From an uncultured Lactobacillus sp. (lineage in GTDB: Bacteria; Bacillota; Bacilli; Lactobacillales; Lactobacillaceae), in contig CALFSK010000054.1 in assembly GCA_937916845.1 (NCBI GenBank), positions 1 through 61,424 of the forward strand: a DNA stretch of 61,424 nucleotides. Reading direction: 5' to 3'. Under the pieces are notes generated by a model. That model saw nothing but the letters and a program-made list of their open reading frames with translations. It had not been told where the DNA came from and made no database searches. The translations under genes and the position numbers were made by a program. Shown here one piece after another: positions 17,921 to 27,580 of this stretch; the stretch's first letter is position 1; each line of letters opens with the position of its first letter.

Positions 17921-18071
17921 ACTGTCACTTCCTTTAATTGTAAATCATAATAACCCATACACTAATATAATAGCATGGAAGTGTGATGCGGGCGATATGC
18001 TATACTTGAAAATAAATCGTGAGATCTCTCGGCACGGGAGACCTTGCAAGGACGAAAAGGAAGTTCATACC

Positions 18072-18842
18072 GTGGAAAAAATCAATTCATTACAAAACGT
18101 GCACGTTAAAGCGTGGAAAAAATTACAGACCAAAAAAGGCCGTAAGCAACAGGGCATGTACTTGTTAGACGGTTGGCACTTAGTTAACGAAGCCGTCAAA
18201 GCACACATTCCCATTAAAACGTTACTGATTACCGAAAAACAATTAGCGACTGATCCGGACTTAACCAAGTTTCCGGCGTTGATTGAAATCTCTGAAGAGG
18301 TTGCAGCTCATATTAGCGCCACCGTTACGCCACAAGGGGTGTTTGCACTGGTTGTTTTACCGGACGCCAAGGACGATGAGTTAGCAAATCTCGACTTGAC
18401 CCGGCCATGGTTATTACTCGACAACGTCCAGGATCCTGGTAATATCGGGACCATGGTGCGAACAGCGGACGCTGCGGGCTTTGCCGGGGTGGCATTTGGA
18501 CAGGGGACGGTCGACGTCCATCAACCAAAAGTTGAGCGGGCCATGCAAGGTAGTCAGTTCCATCTTCATTTAATTAGCACCGATTTAACGACCCTAGTTG
18601 ACCGGCTACATGCCGACAACGTCCCAGTGTACGGTTCGGAGTTGAATCCGGAAGCTGTGCAATATCAAGACGTCGACGCCCCCGCAGCTTTTGGCCTCGT
18701 GATGGGGAATGAAGGTAACGGGATGAGCAAAGCGCTCTTAGCGCAAACGGATCAAAACTTATACATTCCGATTAAAGGACGTGCGGAATCTTTAAATGTT
18801 GCGGTTGCAGCCGGGATTCTCATGTTCGGGTTATACCACTAG
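18072..18842 (+). CDS. TrmH/SpoU-family RNA 2'-O-methyltransferase, YsgA-like
   Basis: This 256-residue SAM-dependent methyltransferase has the three SpoU knot motifs: NIGTMVRTADAAGF, VMGNEGNGMS and IPIKGRAESLNVAVAAGI. An N-terminal substrate-binding domain covers about residues 1-100. The GTG start fits AAAGGAAG at 18055-18062; an upstream in-frame ATG at 17997 lacks a site. YsgA lies upstream of pheS-pheT in Bacillus too. The target is probably rRNA (23S), not proven. Confidence 0.92.
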   Translation: MEKINSLQNVHVKAWKKLQTKKGRKQQGMYLLDGWHLVNEAVKAHIPIKTLLITEKQLATDPDLTKFPALIEISEEVAAHISATVTPQGVFALVVLPDAKDDELANLDLTRPWLLLDNVQDPGNIGTMVRTADAAGFAGVAFGQGTVDVHQPKVERAMQGSQFHLHLISTDLTTLVDRLHADNVPVYGSELNPEAVQYQDVDAPAAFGLVMGNEGNGMSKALLAQTDQNLYIPIKGRAESLNVAVAAGILMFGLYH

Positions 18843-18942
18843 GTTACAATTAGTAAGAATGACGTTTAAATTGGGCAAAATACTTTTAAAGTTACTTACT
18901 TTTTAGTAGAATAGCGGTAGTTATTAACAAAGGGAGCTTTTA

Positions 18943-19449
18943 ATGAAAACTAATGCGTGGAAACAAGATTCTGAATACGTGGCGCTAGTTGCAGATTTGT
19001 TGGCTCAACCAGAAGTACAGCGGTTGGCAGATTTTACTCAGCACCATCATTCGAATCGCTTAGATCATTCAATTGCAGTTTCATATGATAGTTATGTTTT
19101 AGCGAAGAAATGGCATCTTAATACGACGGCAGTTGCTCGTGGTGGATTATTGCATGATTTGTTTTATTATGACTGGCGTGAAACCAAGTTTGATTTAGGG
19201 TCGCACGCATTTATCCATCCACGGGTCGCGTTACGAAACGCTGAAAAGTTAACCAAATTAACACCGATGGAAAAGGATATCATTTTGAAGCACATGTTTG
19301 GGGCGACGTTAGCCGTTCCTAAATATCGAGAAAGTTTGCTCGTTTCCTTAGTCGACGATTATGAAGCAGAACACGAATTTTTTGGCCCGCTACGTACAAA
19401 GGTGGCCAAACAGTTAGATCGGTTCCGAGGTAAGGTCTCCGCCGGTTAA
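18943..19449 (+). CDS. HD-domain phosphohydrolase
   Basis: This 168-residue protein has the HD metal-binding pattern: His in RLDHSIAVSYDSY, the HD pair in GGLLHDLFYY, and a later Asp in LLVSLVDDYEAEHEF. Predicted metal-dependent phosphohydrolase of unknown substrate. Starts at ATG after AAAGGGAG. The HxlR gene begins 24 bp after its stop, so the two are probably co-transcribed. Confidence 0.88.
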   Translation: MKTNAWKQDSEYVALVADLLAQPEVQRLADFTQHHHSNRLDHSIAVSYDSYVLAKKWHLNTTAVARGGLLHDLFYYDWRETKFDLGSHAFIHPRVALRNAEKLTKLTPMEKDIILKHMFGATLAVPKYRESLLVSLVDDYEAEHEFFGPLRTKVAKQLDRFRGKVSAG

Positions 19450-19473
19450 TCGAATTTTTTGGAGGTCATGCAT

Positions 19474-19836
19474 ATGTCAGAAATGATAGTTGATACGGTT
19501 GAAGACTCAGCCGTCGATTTTGAGCTGTGTCCCAAATTTGAAAAGACTTTTTCCATTTTGGGTAAGAAGTGGAATGGTCTGATCATTGACGTTTTACTCG
19601 AAGACGGGCCACAACGTTTCAAGAACTTGGCACGGCGCATTCCTAAGTGTAGTGACCGGGTACTGGTGGTTCGCTTGAAAGAACTCGAAGCCAATGGGAT
19701 TGTTAGTCGGGTCACACACTGTGATTCCGCACTGATTGAATACAGCTTAACGACCAAGGGGAAGGATCTCCGGCAAGTGATGGATACCGTCCACACTTGG
19801 TCCGATAAGTGGTTTAGTCCAACTCAGTGTAATTAA
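19474..19836 (+). CDS. HxlR-family regulator
   Basis: This 120-residue winged-helix protein has the family Cys in LCPKFEKTFSILGKKWNGLI and the recognition helix around RFKNLARRIPKCSDRVLVVRLKELE. The start is the ATG at 19474 with GGAGG eight bases upstream; in-frame TTG and ATG codons further up overlap that site. It follows the HD hydrolase gene directly. No divergent target gene is adjacent. Confidence 0.9.
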   Translation: MSEMIVDTVEDSAVDFELCPKFEKTFSILGKKWNGLIIDVLLEDGPQRFKNLARRIPKCSDRVLVVRLKELEANGIVSRVTHCDSALIEYSLTTKGKDLRQVMDTVHTWSDKWFSPTQCN

Positions 19837-19840
19837 TGGG

Positions 19841-19869
19841 TTGACGGAATTAGGGCTTTAGCCTAGACT
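19841..19869 (+). promoter_or_regulatory. Promoter of pheS-pheT
   Basis: TTGACG 19841-19846 is 17 bp before TAGACT 19864-19869, immediately ahead of the T-box leader. Confidence 0.65.
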
Positions 19870-19879
19870 TACATTGTAG

Positions 19880-20127
19880 ATAAAAGCTGTGACGAGAAAT
19901 AGTAGTTAGGAGCGACGTCTTAGGGACGGGTGTCATCGATTGTAAGCACCCCGGCGTTTAAGCTAATGAATTCACTCTCCGAGCTGAAATTGGGCGTTTT
20001 TGATAACAAATAATTTTCCGGTCACCCGACCGTTACTACGGGAAAAGTGCACGTTAGGATTGAATAGCGTGAACAAGGGTGGTACCGCGATGACCTCGTC
20101 CCTTTTTGGGCGAGGTCTTTTTTTGTC
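19880..20127 (+). promoter_or_regulatory. T-box riboswitch (tRNA-Phe) with terminator
   Basis: The leader holds Stem I features (GACGAGAAATAGTAG at the start), a TTC (Phe) specifier candidate at 19971-19973, the T-box core AGGGTGGTACCGCG at about 20075-20088, and a terminator hairpin GACCTCGTCCC/GGGCGAGGTC with a T run ending near 20127. Uncharged tRNA-Phe would favour the antiterminator and let pheS-pheT be transcribed. Confidence 0.93.
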
Positions 20128-20160
20128 GTCAAACGTTAATAAAAATATTGGAGGAAGCAT

Positions 20161-21207
20161 ATGAGTTTACAAGATCGGTTAACTGAATTACGTGATCAAG
20201 GCTTGGCCGACATTAAGTCCGCCGATGTGTTGAAAAAAGTCAACCAAGTTAAAGTCGATTTACTTGGTAAGAAGGGTCCCATTACGGAAGTTTTGCGTGG
20301 GATGCGGGACTTAACGCCCGAAGAACGCCCTAAAGTTGGTGCTTACGCTAACGACGTGCGTGATCGCCTTCAAAATGCGATTGACCAACGGCGCGCAGAA
20401 TTGGAACAATTAGCGGTTAATAAGCAATTGGCTGCGGAAAAATTAGACGTGACCTTACCAGGACGTGAAGTTGCCCAAGGTCAACCGCACGTGATTACGC
20501 AAATTATCACGGAATTAGAAGACCTGTTCATGGGAATGGGTTATCAAATCGTTGATGGTGATGAAGTTGAAGAAGATTACTACAACTTTGAACGTTTGAA
20601 CTTGCCTAAGGATCACCCCGCACGTGATATGCAAGATACGTTCTACATCACTAAGGAAGTCTTACTACGGACCCAAACGTCCGCTGACCAACCCCGGTCA
20701 CTTGAAAACCATGATTTCTCTAAGGGCCCATTAAAAGTGTTGTCACCTGGACGCGTTTATCGTCGGGATACCGACGATGCGACCCATTCACACCAATTCC
20801 ATCAAATTGAAGGATTAGTTGTGGACAAGCACATCACCATGGCCGATTTAAAAGGGACCTTAACGTTAGTTTCTAAGACGTTGTTCGGGGACCAATTCGA
20901 CGTCCGCTTACGGCCAAGCTACTTCCCATTCACGGAACCATCCGTTGAAGCCGACGTCACTTGCTTTAACTGTGGCGGTAAAGGGTGTGGCATCTGTAAA
21001 CAAACCGGTTGGATCGAAGTACTAGGTGCCGGAATGGTTCATCCCCACGTGCTCGAAATGTCAGGGATCGACCCCGAAGTATACGGTGGGTTTGCCTTTG
21101 GCTTAGGCCCAGACCGTTTTGCAATGTTGAAATACGGTGTTGATGATATCCGGAACTTCTACTTAAACGATGTTCGGTTCTTGTCACAGTTTTACAAGAA
21201 AGGTTAG
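20161..21207 (+). CDS. pheS: Phenylalanyl-tRNA synthetase alpha subunit
   Basis: This 348-residue catalytic subunit charges tRNA-Phe as an alpha2-beta2 enzyme. An N-terminal coiled coil (about 1-90) is followed by the class II core with motif 2 [23 protein letters not shown] and motif 3 [35 protein letters not shown] segment gives CxxC pairs. ATG after TTGGAGGAAG. Controlled by the upstream T-box; pheT starts 11 bp after its stop. Confidence 0.98.
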   Translation: MSLQDRLTELRDQGLADIKSADVLKKVNQVKVDLLGKKGPITEVLRGMRDLTPEERPKVGAYANDVRDRLQNAIDQRRAELEQLAVNKQLAAEKLDVTLPGREVAQGQPHVITQIITELEDLFMGMGYQIVDGDEVEEDYYNFERLNLPKDHPARDMQDTFYITKEVLLRTQTSADQPRSLENHDFSKGPLKVLSPGRVYRRDTDDATHSHQFHQIEGLVVDKHITMADLKGTLTLVSKTLFGDQFDVRLRPSYFPFTEPSVEADVTCFNCGGKGCGICKQTGWIEVLGAGMVHPHVLEMSGIDPEVYGGFAFGLGPDRFAMLKYGVDDIRNFYLNDVRFLSQFYKKG

Positions 21208-21218
21208 GAGGAGTCCAC

Positions 21219-23636
21219 ATGAGAATTTCTACCCAATGGTTAAAGGATTATTTAAAGCTGGACATTCCGGCCGATGAATTAGCAGAAAAAATTGAACGGA
21301 CGGCCGTTGAAGTTGACGGCGTCATTCGTCCTGATGAAGGACAGAAAAAGGTTGTTGTTGGGCACATTTTAACTTGTGAACCCCATCCTGATTCTGACCA
21401 CTTACACGTTTGCCAAGTTGACGTTGGCGAAGACGAACCACTTCAGATCGTCTGTGGTGCACCCAACGTTGCCGCTGATCAAAAAGTCATCGTAGCGTTA
21501 CCTAACTCTTGGATCGGTAACCACACGAAGATCAAAAAGAGCAAGATGCGCGGCGTGAAGTCTGCCGGGATGATCTGTGCCTTGGACGAACTTGGCTTTG
21601 ATGAAAAGTTAGTGCCTAAGGAAGTCGCTGACGGGATCTTTATCTTGCCAGACGACGCGGTTCCAGGCGACCCCGTCTTCGGTTACCTCGGAATGGACGA
21701 TGAAATTATCGACATGTCCGTGACGCCTAACCGTGGGGACATGTTGAGCATGAACGGGACGGCGCACGAATTAGCTGCTATTTATGATCAAACGCCTAAC
21801 ATGCCAACGGTTGACTTACATGAAGACGAACAAGACGACGCCACCGACCAATTAGAAGTGCGGGTCGATGCCGATGAACACGACGTTCCAATGTACAAGA
21901 TGCGTCTTATTAAAAATGTGACGATCAAGCCAAGTCCATTATGGTTACAAATCCGGATCTGGAATGCTGGGATGCGTCCAATCAATAACGTTGTGGACGC
22001 GACGAACTATATTTTGATGCAATACGGGCAACCATTACACGCCTTTGATTTTGACCAATTGAAGAACGGGCACGTTAACGTTCGGTTGGCCAAGGAAGGC
22101 GAACATATGACAACTTTGGACGGTGAAGACCGCGAATTGTTGCCAACGGACCTCGTTATCTGTAGTGAAGATACCCCAATCTGTTTAGCAGGGACCATGG
22201 GTGGCTTGGATACTGAAGTGACCGATGCAACGACGTCGATTGCTTTGGAAGGCGCCGTGTTTGATGCGGTTAAAATCCGGAAGACGGCTCATAATCACGA
22301 TTTACACAGCGAAGCTTCCATGCGCTACGAACGTGGCATTGATCACGGGATGACCGAAACGGCCTTGGACGCGGCGGCCGCAATGATTGCTGAATTAAGC
22401 GACGGGACTGTGGCGAAGAACGTTGTTATTGGTCGCGATGAAGACGTTCAGCCAACAACGGTAACGATCACCTTGAGCAAGATCAACCACGTGTTGGGGA
22501 CGACGTTATCCGTTGAAGCAGTTGCGGACATCTTCAAACGGTTGGACTTCGAAACGACGGTTGCTGGTGAAACTTATACGGTCACCGTACCATCTCGTCG
22601 CTGGGATATTCATATTCCAGCTGACTTGATCGAAGAAGTTGCCCGGCTATATGGCTACGACAACTTGCCTTCAACTTTACCGACGGGCCAACCAACCATT
22701 GGTAAGTTGAACGAAACGCAACAAGTTATTCGGGACTCACGCAAATTAATGGAAAGTGCCGGCTTAACACAGGCTATTAGTTATTCATTGACGACTGAGG
22801 AAAAGGCTAAGGCCTTCGCCTTACATCCAAGTGAAGTAACTAAGTTAGACTTCCCAATGAGCTCAGAACGGACGACGTTACGTTTGAGTCTCGTTTCTGG
22901 TCTGTTAGATGACTTAGCCTACAATAATGCCCGTAAAGAACATAACGTGGCCTTATACGAAGAAGGTCGAGTCTTCTACAGCCAGCCTGAACAAGTTCGT
23001 CCAAAGGAAATCGAACACATTGCTGGTGCCATCATGGGCTCAATGACTAAGAAGAGCTGGGGAGTTGCTGAACAACCCGTTGATTTCTATCAAATCAAGG
23101 GGATCGTAGAAGGTTACTTAAAGAGCTTAGCCTTAGACGACGCCGTAAGCTACGTCGCAACGAGTGATCATCCTGAAATGCACCCTGGTCGGACAGCCAA
23201 CATTTTCGTTGGTGACCAGCTGGTTGGGTTTGTCGGTGAAATTCACCCGAACACGGCCAAAGCTTACAAGGTTCGTGAAACCTACGTCTTCGAACTCGAC
23301 TTAACGGCCTTGATTGCCTTACCAAAGGAACGGCAACAATATCAACCAATCTCGAAATTCCCAAGTATGACGCGGGACGTTGCGATGTTGATCGATGACA
23401 CCGTTACGAACGCAGCGATTGTTGACTTGATTAATGACAAGGGTGGGGCACACTTACAAAGTGTTGAACTCTTCGATGTTTATACTGGTAGTCACGTTCC
23501 AGCTGGTAAGAAGTCATTAGCTTACACGTTAACTTACCGTGATCAAAACGCAACGCTGGTTGACGATGAAGTGACCCAAGCCTTCGATAAGGTCTTGGCC
23601 GCTTTGACCGATGAACTGGGTGCGGAAATTCGTTAA
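21219..23636 (+). CDS. pheT: Phenylalanyl-tRNA synthetase beta subunit
   Basis: This 805-residue subunit recognises tRNA and edits misacylated tRNA. It runs: N-terminal tRNA-binding (EMAP-like) domain with HPDSDHLHVCQVDVG, B3/B4 editing domain, B5 domain, catalytic-like core (GLTQAISYSLTTEE) and a C-terminal ferredoxin-fold anticodon-binding domain (YQPISKFPSMTRDVAMLID). ATG follows AGGAGGAG. Co-transcribed with pheS under the T-box. The A4-B4 repeats lie between its stop and the terminator at about 23973. Confidence 0.98.
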   Translation: MRISTQWLKDYLKLDIPADELAEKIERTAVEVDGVIRPDEGQKKVVVGHILTCEPHPDSDHLHVCQVDVGEDEPLQIVCGAPNVAADQKVIVALPNSWIGNHTKIKKSKMRGVKSAGMICALDELGFDEKLVPKEVADGIFILPDDAVPGDPVFGYLGMDDEIIDMSVTPNRGDMLSMNGTAHELAAIYDQTPNMPTVDLHEDEQDDATDQLEVRVDADEHDVPMYKMRLIKNVTIKPSPLWLQIRIWNAGMRPINNVVDATNYILMQYGQPLHAFDFDQLKNGHVNVRLAKEGEHMTTLDGEDRELLPTDLVICSEDTPICLAGTMGGLDTEVTDATTSIALEGAVFDAVKIRKTAHNHDLHSEASMRYERGIDHGMTETALDAAAAMIAELSDGTVAKNVVIGRDEDVQPTTVTITLSKINHVLGTTLSVEAVADIFKRLDFETTVAGETYTVTVPSRRWDIHIPADLIEEVARLYGYDNLPSTLPTGQPTIGKLNETQQVIRDSRKLMESAGLTQAISYSLTTEEKAKAFALHPSEVTKLDFPMSSERTTLRLSLVSGLLDDLAYNNARKEHNVALYEEGRVFYSQPEQVRPKEIEHIAGAIMGSMTKKSWGVAEQPVDFYQIKGIVEGYLKSLALDDAVSYVATSDHPEMHPGRTANIFVGDQLVGFVGEIHPNTAKAYKVRETYVFELDLTALIALPKERQQYQPISKFPSMTRDVAMLIDDTVTNAAIVDLINDKGGAHLQSVELFDVYTGSHVPAGKKSLAYTLTYRDQNATLVDDEVTQAFDKVLAALTDELGAEIR

Positions 23637-23695
23637 ATGGTTGTCTAAAAGGCACATTTAAGAATTAAGTGCTAAGTAGCCACTTATAAGTTTTT

Positions 23696-23881
23696 CCGGT
23701 TGCCACTGATGACATGCGGTCGTGGGACCGGGTCAAGCCTGAGAAGCGGTCTTGCCCCTCGCCCGGAGCAATTACAAAAAGCGTAATTGTTCCGGACCGT
23801 CCGTGGCCTAAGACCGGAAAATCACCGGTCAAGGCCACCTTCACGACCGATGCCATCAGTGGCAACCTCCGATTATCCGAC
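23696..23881 (+). repeat. Structured intergenic element family A, copy A4
   Basis: This is the clearest full copy. The outer stem 23698-23710 pairs with 23855-23867 (13 bp). Second stem CGGTCGTG 23717-23724 with CACGACCG 23842-23849. A middle hairpin has CAATTAC/GTAATTG arms, and the terminal hairpin GTGGCCT 23803-23809 with AGGCCAC 23832-23838 is extended by AGACCGG and CCGGTC. Probably transcribed as 3' UTR of pheS-pheT. Confidence 0.87.
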
Positions 23882-23907
23882 AGTAATAACGATAGTAAGT
23901 TTGTTTT

Positions 23908-23944
23908 GAGCGAAGTCGGGCAGTGGTAATGTGCCGGCATTAAC
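23908..23944 (+). repeat. Truncated family B element, copy B4
   Basis: Only the 5' end of B remains (GAGCGAAGTCGGGCAG, then GTGCCGGCA), 27 bp after A4 in the usual order. Confidence 0.6.
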
Positions 23945-23972
23945 GCAAATTTAAATTTTTAGTGATTATTAA

Positions 23973-24017
23973 AGGTAGTGCCAACAGCTGTGATGGTTGC
24001 TGGCACTACTTTTTTAT
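23973..24017 (+). terminator. Probable terminator of the pheS-pheT operon
   Basis: GGTAGTGCCA-ACAGC with GC-TGGCACTACT is followed by six T. It lies about 340 bp after the pheT stop, beyond the repeats. Confidence 0.78.
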
Positions 24018-24106
24018 GTGGCTGAATCTAAGTAATCATGTGTTGCCAATCATACTGTGTTTTGATACATTTATCGGATAGCAAATTCTAAGTTAAGGAA
24101 ATCAGC

Positions 24107-24460
24107 ATGAAAAATTATGTTCGAATCCAAGTTATTGCGGGCGTTTATTTAATGATTTTTGTCGCTGCACTCTATTTTGCCACCGGTGTTCAAACTGGGT
24201 TTAAGTTAGATGACAATCAATTGATCGGTTATGTCGGGTGTGGCCTCTTGCTCGTGGGCCTTGTCGCATCGTTTTTTACCGTTAAAATTAAGATGCAAAA
24301 GGGTATGGCAGTGCTACTGACGCTTTGTTGCATGGGGTTAGGCTTTAGCACGGTTAATTTTAATGAGGCCTTTTGGTACTTTATTTTGTTTGTGGTGTTA
24401 ATCCCTTTTTGGATATTATTGGAAACTGTGATTTTTGTGGGACAACGTGGTAAAAGTTAA
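24107..24460 (+). CDS. Small membrane protein, unknown function
   Basis: This 117-residue protein has about four hydrophobic segments (about 7-27, 41-60, 66-82, 87-111). AAGGAAA precedes the ATG. I do not recognise a family. It is monocistronic, with a terminator shared with the convergent L,D-transpeptidase gene. Confidence 0.7.
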   Translation: MKNYVRIQVIAGVYLMIFVAALYFATGVQTGFKLDDNQLIGYVGCGLLLVGLVASFFTVKIKMQKGMAVLLTLCCMGLGFSTVNFNEAFWYFILFVVLIPFWILLETVIFVGQRGKS

Positions 24461-24470
24461 ATTTAAAATA

Positions 24471-24542
24471 AAAGGCAAGTTCACATGGCCATCCGTTAAT
24501 CTTCAGAAGTACGATTGGATGATTATGAACTTGTCTTTTTTT
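24471..24542. terminator. Bidirectional terminator
   Basis: AAAGGCAAGTTCA pairs with TGAACTTGTCTTT around a branched loop with an inner CATCC/GGATG pairing. A run of A lies on one side and T on the other. Confidence 0.75.
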
Positions 24543-24545
24543 ATT

Positions 24546-25145
24546 TTAGTCAATGACAACTTTCGTGTTGTAGCGAATGTTTTTATAGACCCACTTTGAA
24601 TCGGCAATACTTAAATGAACACAACCGTGTGATGAAGGTCGTTTACCGAGGTCCGCCGCGTCAGATTTGATAATGTGGCCCTGAGTATCGACGGGGGTTG
24701 AGTGAAATAAGTACTCACCGTGGTTCAACCATGAGACCCAGTAGTAGGCGCCTTCGTTAACGGACGCACTGTAAAAGTATTTTCCCCGCTCAGCTTGAAC
24801 GTGGTAGGTGCCCCGTGGCGTCTTAGTGGTATTCGTTACGCGACCGGTTGAAATGTACATGGTATAGAGCACGCGTTTTCCAGTCATCAAATAGAGTCGT
24901 TGTTTTTTCAGTGAAACGTGAATCCACATATGCGGATATTTGTTGACGTCGGGATAGGCGACCTTCTCTGACGATTTGCGCCAGTTGATTGGTGCCCGCA
25001 TGACGGAAGGCTTCGTGACTTTCTTAGTGGTCGTCATATTTTTAGCCGCCGCACTTCGATGGTGGGTCATGATTGGAAGTGATATTAACAGGCCGGCAAT
25101 CAGTATAATCCCCAGCAATGTCACTAGTTTCTTTGGTCGTTGCAT
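24546..25145 (-). CDS. L,D-transpeptidase (YkuD domain), membrane-anchored
   Basis: This 199-residue envelope enzyme is predicted to cross-link or edit peptidoglycan. A short cytoplasmic start (MQRPKK) leads into one helix (about 7-26), then the extracytoplasmic YkuD domain with the active site HSTP...SSHGCVHLSIADSKWVY, in which Cys is the nucleophile and both His are conserved. The ATG at 25145 has GGGGGA nine bases upstream, which is better than an ATG 39 bases further out. Confidence 0.92.
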   Translation of the reverse strand: MQRPKKLVTLLGIILIAGLLISLPIMTHHRSAAAKNMTTTKKVTKPSVMRAPINWRKSSEKVAYPDVNKYPHMWIHVSLKKQRLYLMTGKRVLYTMYISTGRVTNTTKTPRGTYHVQAERGKYFYSASVNEGAYYWVSWLNHGEYLFHSTPVDTQGHIIKSDAADLGKRPSSHGCVHLSIADSKWVYKNIRYNTKVVID

Positions 25146-25645
25146 GTTATAAAATCCCCCGTTAATCAATAAAGCTTCTCTCAAAGTCTGTTATAACCTT
25201 ATTAGATGCAAAAAACAACTGGTCTACCTGGAAATGAAATCATAATAACGGTAGCAATTTAATTTTAATGAGCCGAATAGCTATTTGAATAAATAAATCT
25301 GGAAAACGATGTAAACGCTATCATATGAATGGCTGCTGATGTTTAGCCAATTGGCTATCAATCGCAACAGGATACCAATCAGAATTGACGCTAATTTCAA
25401 TAAATATTGCGAATTTTGTTAAGTGGTCTAGTAGGAAAGCAAATGACGGTATGACTAGTCAGTATCCAGTTCAGGCAAGGTGTGGTAGGGTGAGGTTATC
25501 GTTTACGAGTGGCCTAAACGGGTTCTTAGTAAGCAATCTTGGCCAATTAACTTTAAAAATCACTAAAACTCGTTGTGAACTAGTGCAAAGCAAGCAACAG
25601 TTTTGTATAATTGATAGGATTAATTAATAAATGGAGGGGCGAAGC
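25146..25645. other. 500-bp intergenic region between the L,D-transpeptidase and mltG genes
   Basis: No convincing gene; an 80-codon open frame at 25385 lacks a ribosome binding site and family features. It contains a candidate cre site at 25310-25323 and a TATAAT at 25606-25611 that may be the mltG -10, without a clear -35. I see nothing else. Confidence 0.6.
25310..25323. promoter_or_regulatory. Candidate CcpA cre site
   Basis: TGTAAACGCTATCA fits the consensus TGWAANCGNTNWCA at every position. It lies 165 bp from the L,D-transpeptidase start and 323 bp from mltG. Confidence 0.55.
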
Positions 25646-26818
25646 TTGAATAACGACCAAGATAACCAGGATCAACAAGATCATGGGTCGACCGAACCAA
25701 AACGGTCGGTGCAAAAACAGCGGAAATCATTTTCAAAACACGTCATTGGTGGCGTAGTTGGCATTTTACTAGTGCTATTGATTATTATTGGTGTCATGGG
25801 CTACCGTTATTTTGATAACGCAACACAACCGTACAACAGCAAGGATAATCAGGTTGTGCAAGTAGATATTCCATATGGTGCCAATAGTAAAAAGATTGCG
25901 AATATTTTGCAATCCAGCAAAGTCATCAAGAGTGGCTTTGTGTTTGAGTACTGGACCAAAGCGCATAACTTGTCTAACTTCCACGCTGGCTATTACCAAT
26001 TAAAGCCGTCGATGAGTTTGTCACAAATTGCAACGTCCTTGAACAAGGGTGGTTCGTCCGAACCAATTCAAAGTTCTAGTGGCCGGGTGCTAGTCGTCGA
26101 AGGAAGTCAGATTACGACGATTGCTAAGACGGTTCAAAAACAGACGGACTTTACCGCGGCTGAATTTTTAGCCTTGATGAAGGACCAGACGTTCATTAAA
26201 TCCTTAGCACAGAAGTACCCGCAATTACTGACGTCGTCGATGAGTGCCAAACAAGTTCGTTATCACTTGGAAGGGTACCTTTTCCCAGCGACGTATGAAG
26301 TGGGCAAGAAGACAACGCTGAAACAGCTAGTCACGCAAATGGTTTCGAAAACGAACGATGAGTTAAAACCATACTATGGTCAAGTTAAGAAGTCGAAGAT
26401 GTCAGTCCAAGAAATCATGACCTTAGCTTCCTTAGTGGAACGCGAAGGTAGTACTAACAAGGACCGACGCTTAATTGCCGGGGTCTTCTTGAACCGCTTG
26501 GATGCCAAGTGGCGCTTAGACTCTGATATTTCCGTGTTCTATGCCATTAACTCAACTAAGTCAACGTTAACGGCAAAGGACCTAGCAACCAATTCACCTT
26601 ATAACTTACGGCGTAACTTAGGTTATGGTCCTGGTCCATTTAACAGTCCTAGCCTGACTTCCATCAAGGCGGTCTTAAATCCCGCACAACGTAGTAAGGG
26701 TTACATGTACTTTGTGGCGGATCTGAAGACTGGGAAAGTCTACTATGCAAAGGACGCGGCTGGACACGCAGCTAACATTGAAAAGGTTTCGAAACATAAC
26801 GAAGCCGCTGAAAAATAA
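25646..26818 (+). CDS. mltG: Endolytic murein transglycosylase MltG (YceG)
   Basis: This 390-residue membrane-anchored enzyme cleaves nascent glycan strands during wall synthesis. A polar, Gln/Asp-rich cytoplasmic tail precedes one helix (about 36-57). The YceG domain follows with catalytic Glu in [24 protein letters not shown] and the C-terminal [13 protein letters not shown] and VLNPAQ motifs. The start is TTG at 25646 with GGAGGGG seven bases upstream. udk follows after 19 bp and then greA, a Firmicutes gene order. Confidence 0.95.
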   Translation: MNNDQDNQDQQDHGSTEPKRSVQKQRKSFSKHVIGGVVGILLVLLIIIGVMGYRYFDNATQPYNSKDNQVVQVDIPYGANSKKIANILQSSKVIKSGFVFEYWTKAHNLSNFHAGYYQLKPSMSLSQIATSLNKGGSSEPIQSSSGRVLVVEGSQITTIAKTVQKQTDFTAAEFLALMKDQTFIKSLAQKYPQLLTSSMSAKQVRYHLEGYLFPATYEVGKKTTLKQLVTQMVSKTNDELKPYYGQVKKSKMSVQEIMTLASLVEREGSTNKDRRLIAGVFLNRLDAKWRLDSDISVFYAINSTKSTLTAKDLATNSPYNLRRNLGYGPGPFNSPSLTSIKAVLNPAQRSKGYMYFVADLKTGKVYYAKDAAGHAANIEKVSKHNEAAEK

Positions 26819-26837
26819 GAACGGGGCTAACTTTAAA

Positions 26838-27470
26838 ATGAGCGAAATTAAACATCACCAACGACCAGTCGTTATCGGTGTGACCGGTGGTTCTGGTAGT
26901 GGTAAAACGACTGTCAGTAAAGCAATTTATAATCAATTGTCTGGCCAATCGTTACTGATTTTACAACAAGATTCATACTACAATGATCAAAGTGATATGA
27001 CGATGGCCCAACGCCACGCCGTGAACTACGACCACCCGTTGGCTTTTGATACTGACCTGATGATCAAACAAATCCAGCAACTACTGGCGTATGAACCGAT
27101 TGAAAAACCGGTCTATGACTACGAACAGTATACCCGGAGCAGTGAGACCATTCATCAAGAACCTCGTGACGTGATTATCGTCGAAGGTGTTTTGATTTTG
27201 GATGATCAACGGTTGCGTGATTTGATGGATATCAAAGTCTTTGTTGATACGGACGATGATATTCGAATTATCCGCCGTATTCAACGGGATATCGAGGAAC
27301 GGGGTCGGACGTTAGACTCTGTAATCAGCCAATACTTGGCGACCGTTAAGCCGATGTATCACCAATTTGTGGAACCAACCAAGCGTTACGCGGACATCAT
27401 TGTGCCCGAGGGTGGGGAAAACGAAGTGGCCATTGATTTACTGACAACTAAGGTTCGCTCGATTTTATAA
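26838..27470 (+). CDS. udk: Uridine kinase
   Basis: This 210-residue cytosolic enzyme phosphorylates uridine and cytidine (pyrimidine salvage). P-loop GGSGSGKT at about 17-24, then [10 protein letters not shown], the DHPLAFD motif and [19 protein letters not shown] chosen at 26838 because the family begins there; the ribosome site is weak (ACGGGG, long spacing), and it is likely translated by coupling to mltG 19 bp upstream. Confidence 0.95.
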   Translation: MSEIKHHQRPVVIGVTGGSGSGKTTVSKAIYNQLSGQSLLILQQDSYYNDQSDMTMAQRHAVNYDHPLAFDTDLMIKQIQQLLAYEPIEKPVYDYEQYTRSSETIHQEPRDVIIVEGVLILDDQRLRDLMDIKVFVDTDDDIRIIRRIQRDIEERGRTLDSVISQYLATVKPMYHQFVEPTKRYADIIVPEGGENEVAIDLLTTKVRSIL

Positions 27471-27477
27471 ACAAACT

Positions 27478-27546
27478 TAAAAGACCAGCGCTATTTTGAA
27501 TTTGAGAGTTTACATTTAAAATTCAGAATGGTAGGCTGGTCTTTGA
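27478..27546 (+). terminator. Terminator or attenuator between udk and greA
   Basis: AAAAGACCAGC pairs with GCTGGTCTTT; an inner stem ATTTTGAATTT/AAATTCAGAAT extends it. It is followed by few T residues, so leakage into greA is possible. Confidence 0.7.
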
Positions 27547-27580
27547 TATAACTATTACAGGAATTAGAGGAGTGGAAACA

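Noticed and set aside
19972..20160. Minus-strand open frame across the pheS leader
   Set aside because: It lies within a clear T-box riboswitch; the conserved RNA core explains the sequence.
25385..25627. Plus-strand open frame of 80 codons before mltG
   Set aside because: No ribosome binding site, no domain or membrane signature, and it runs into the mltG promoter region.
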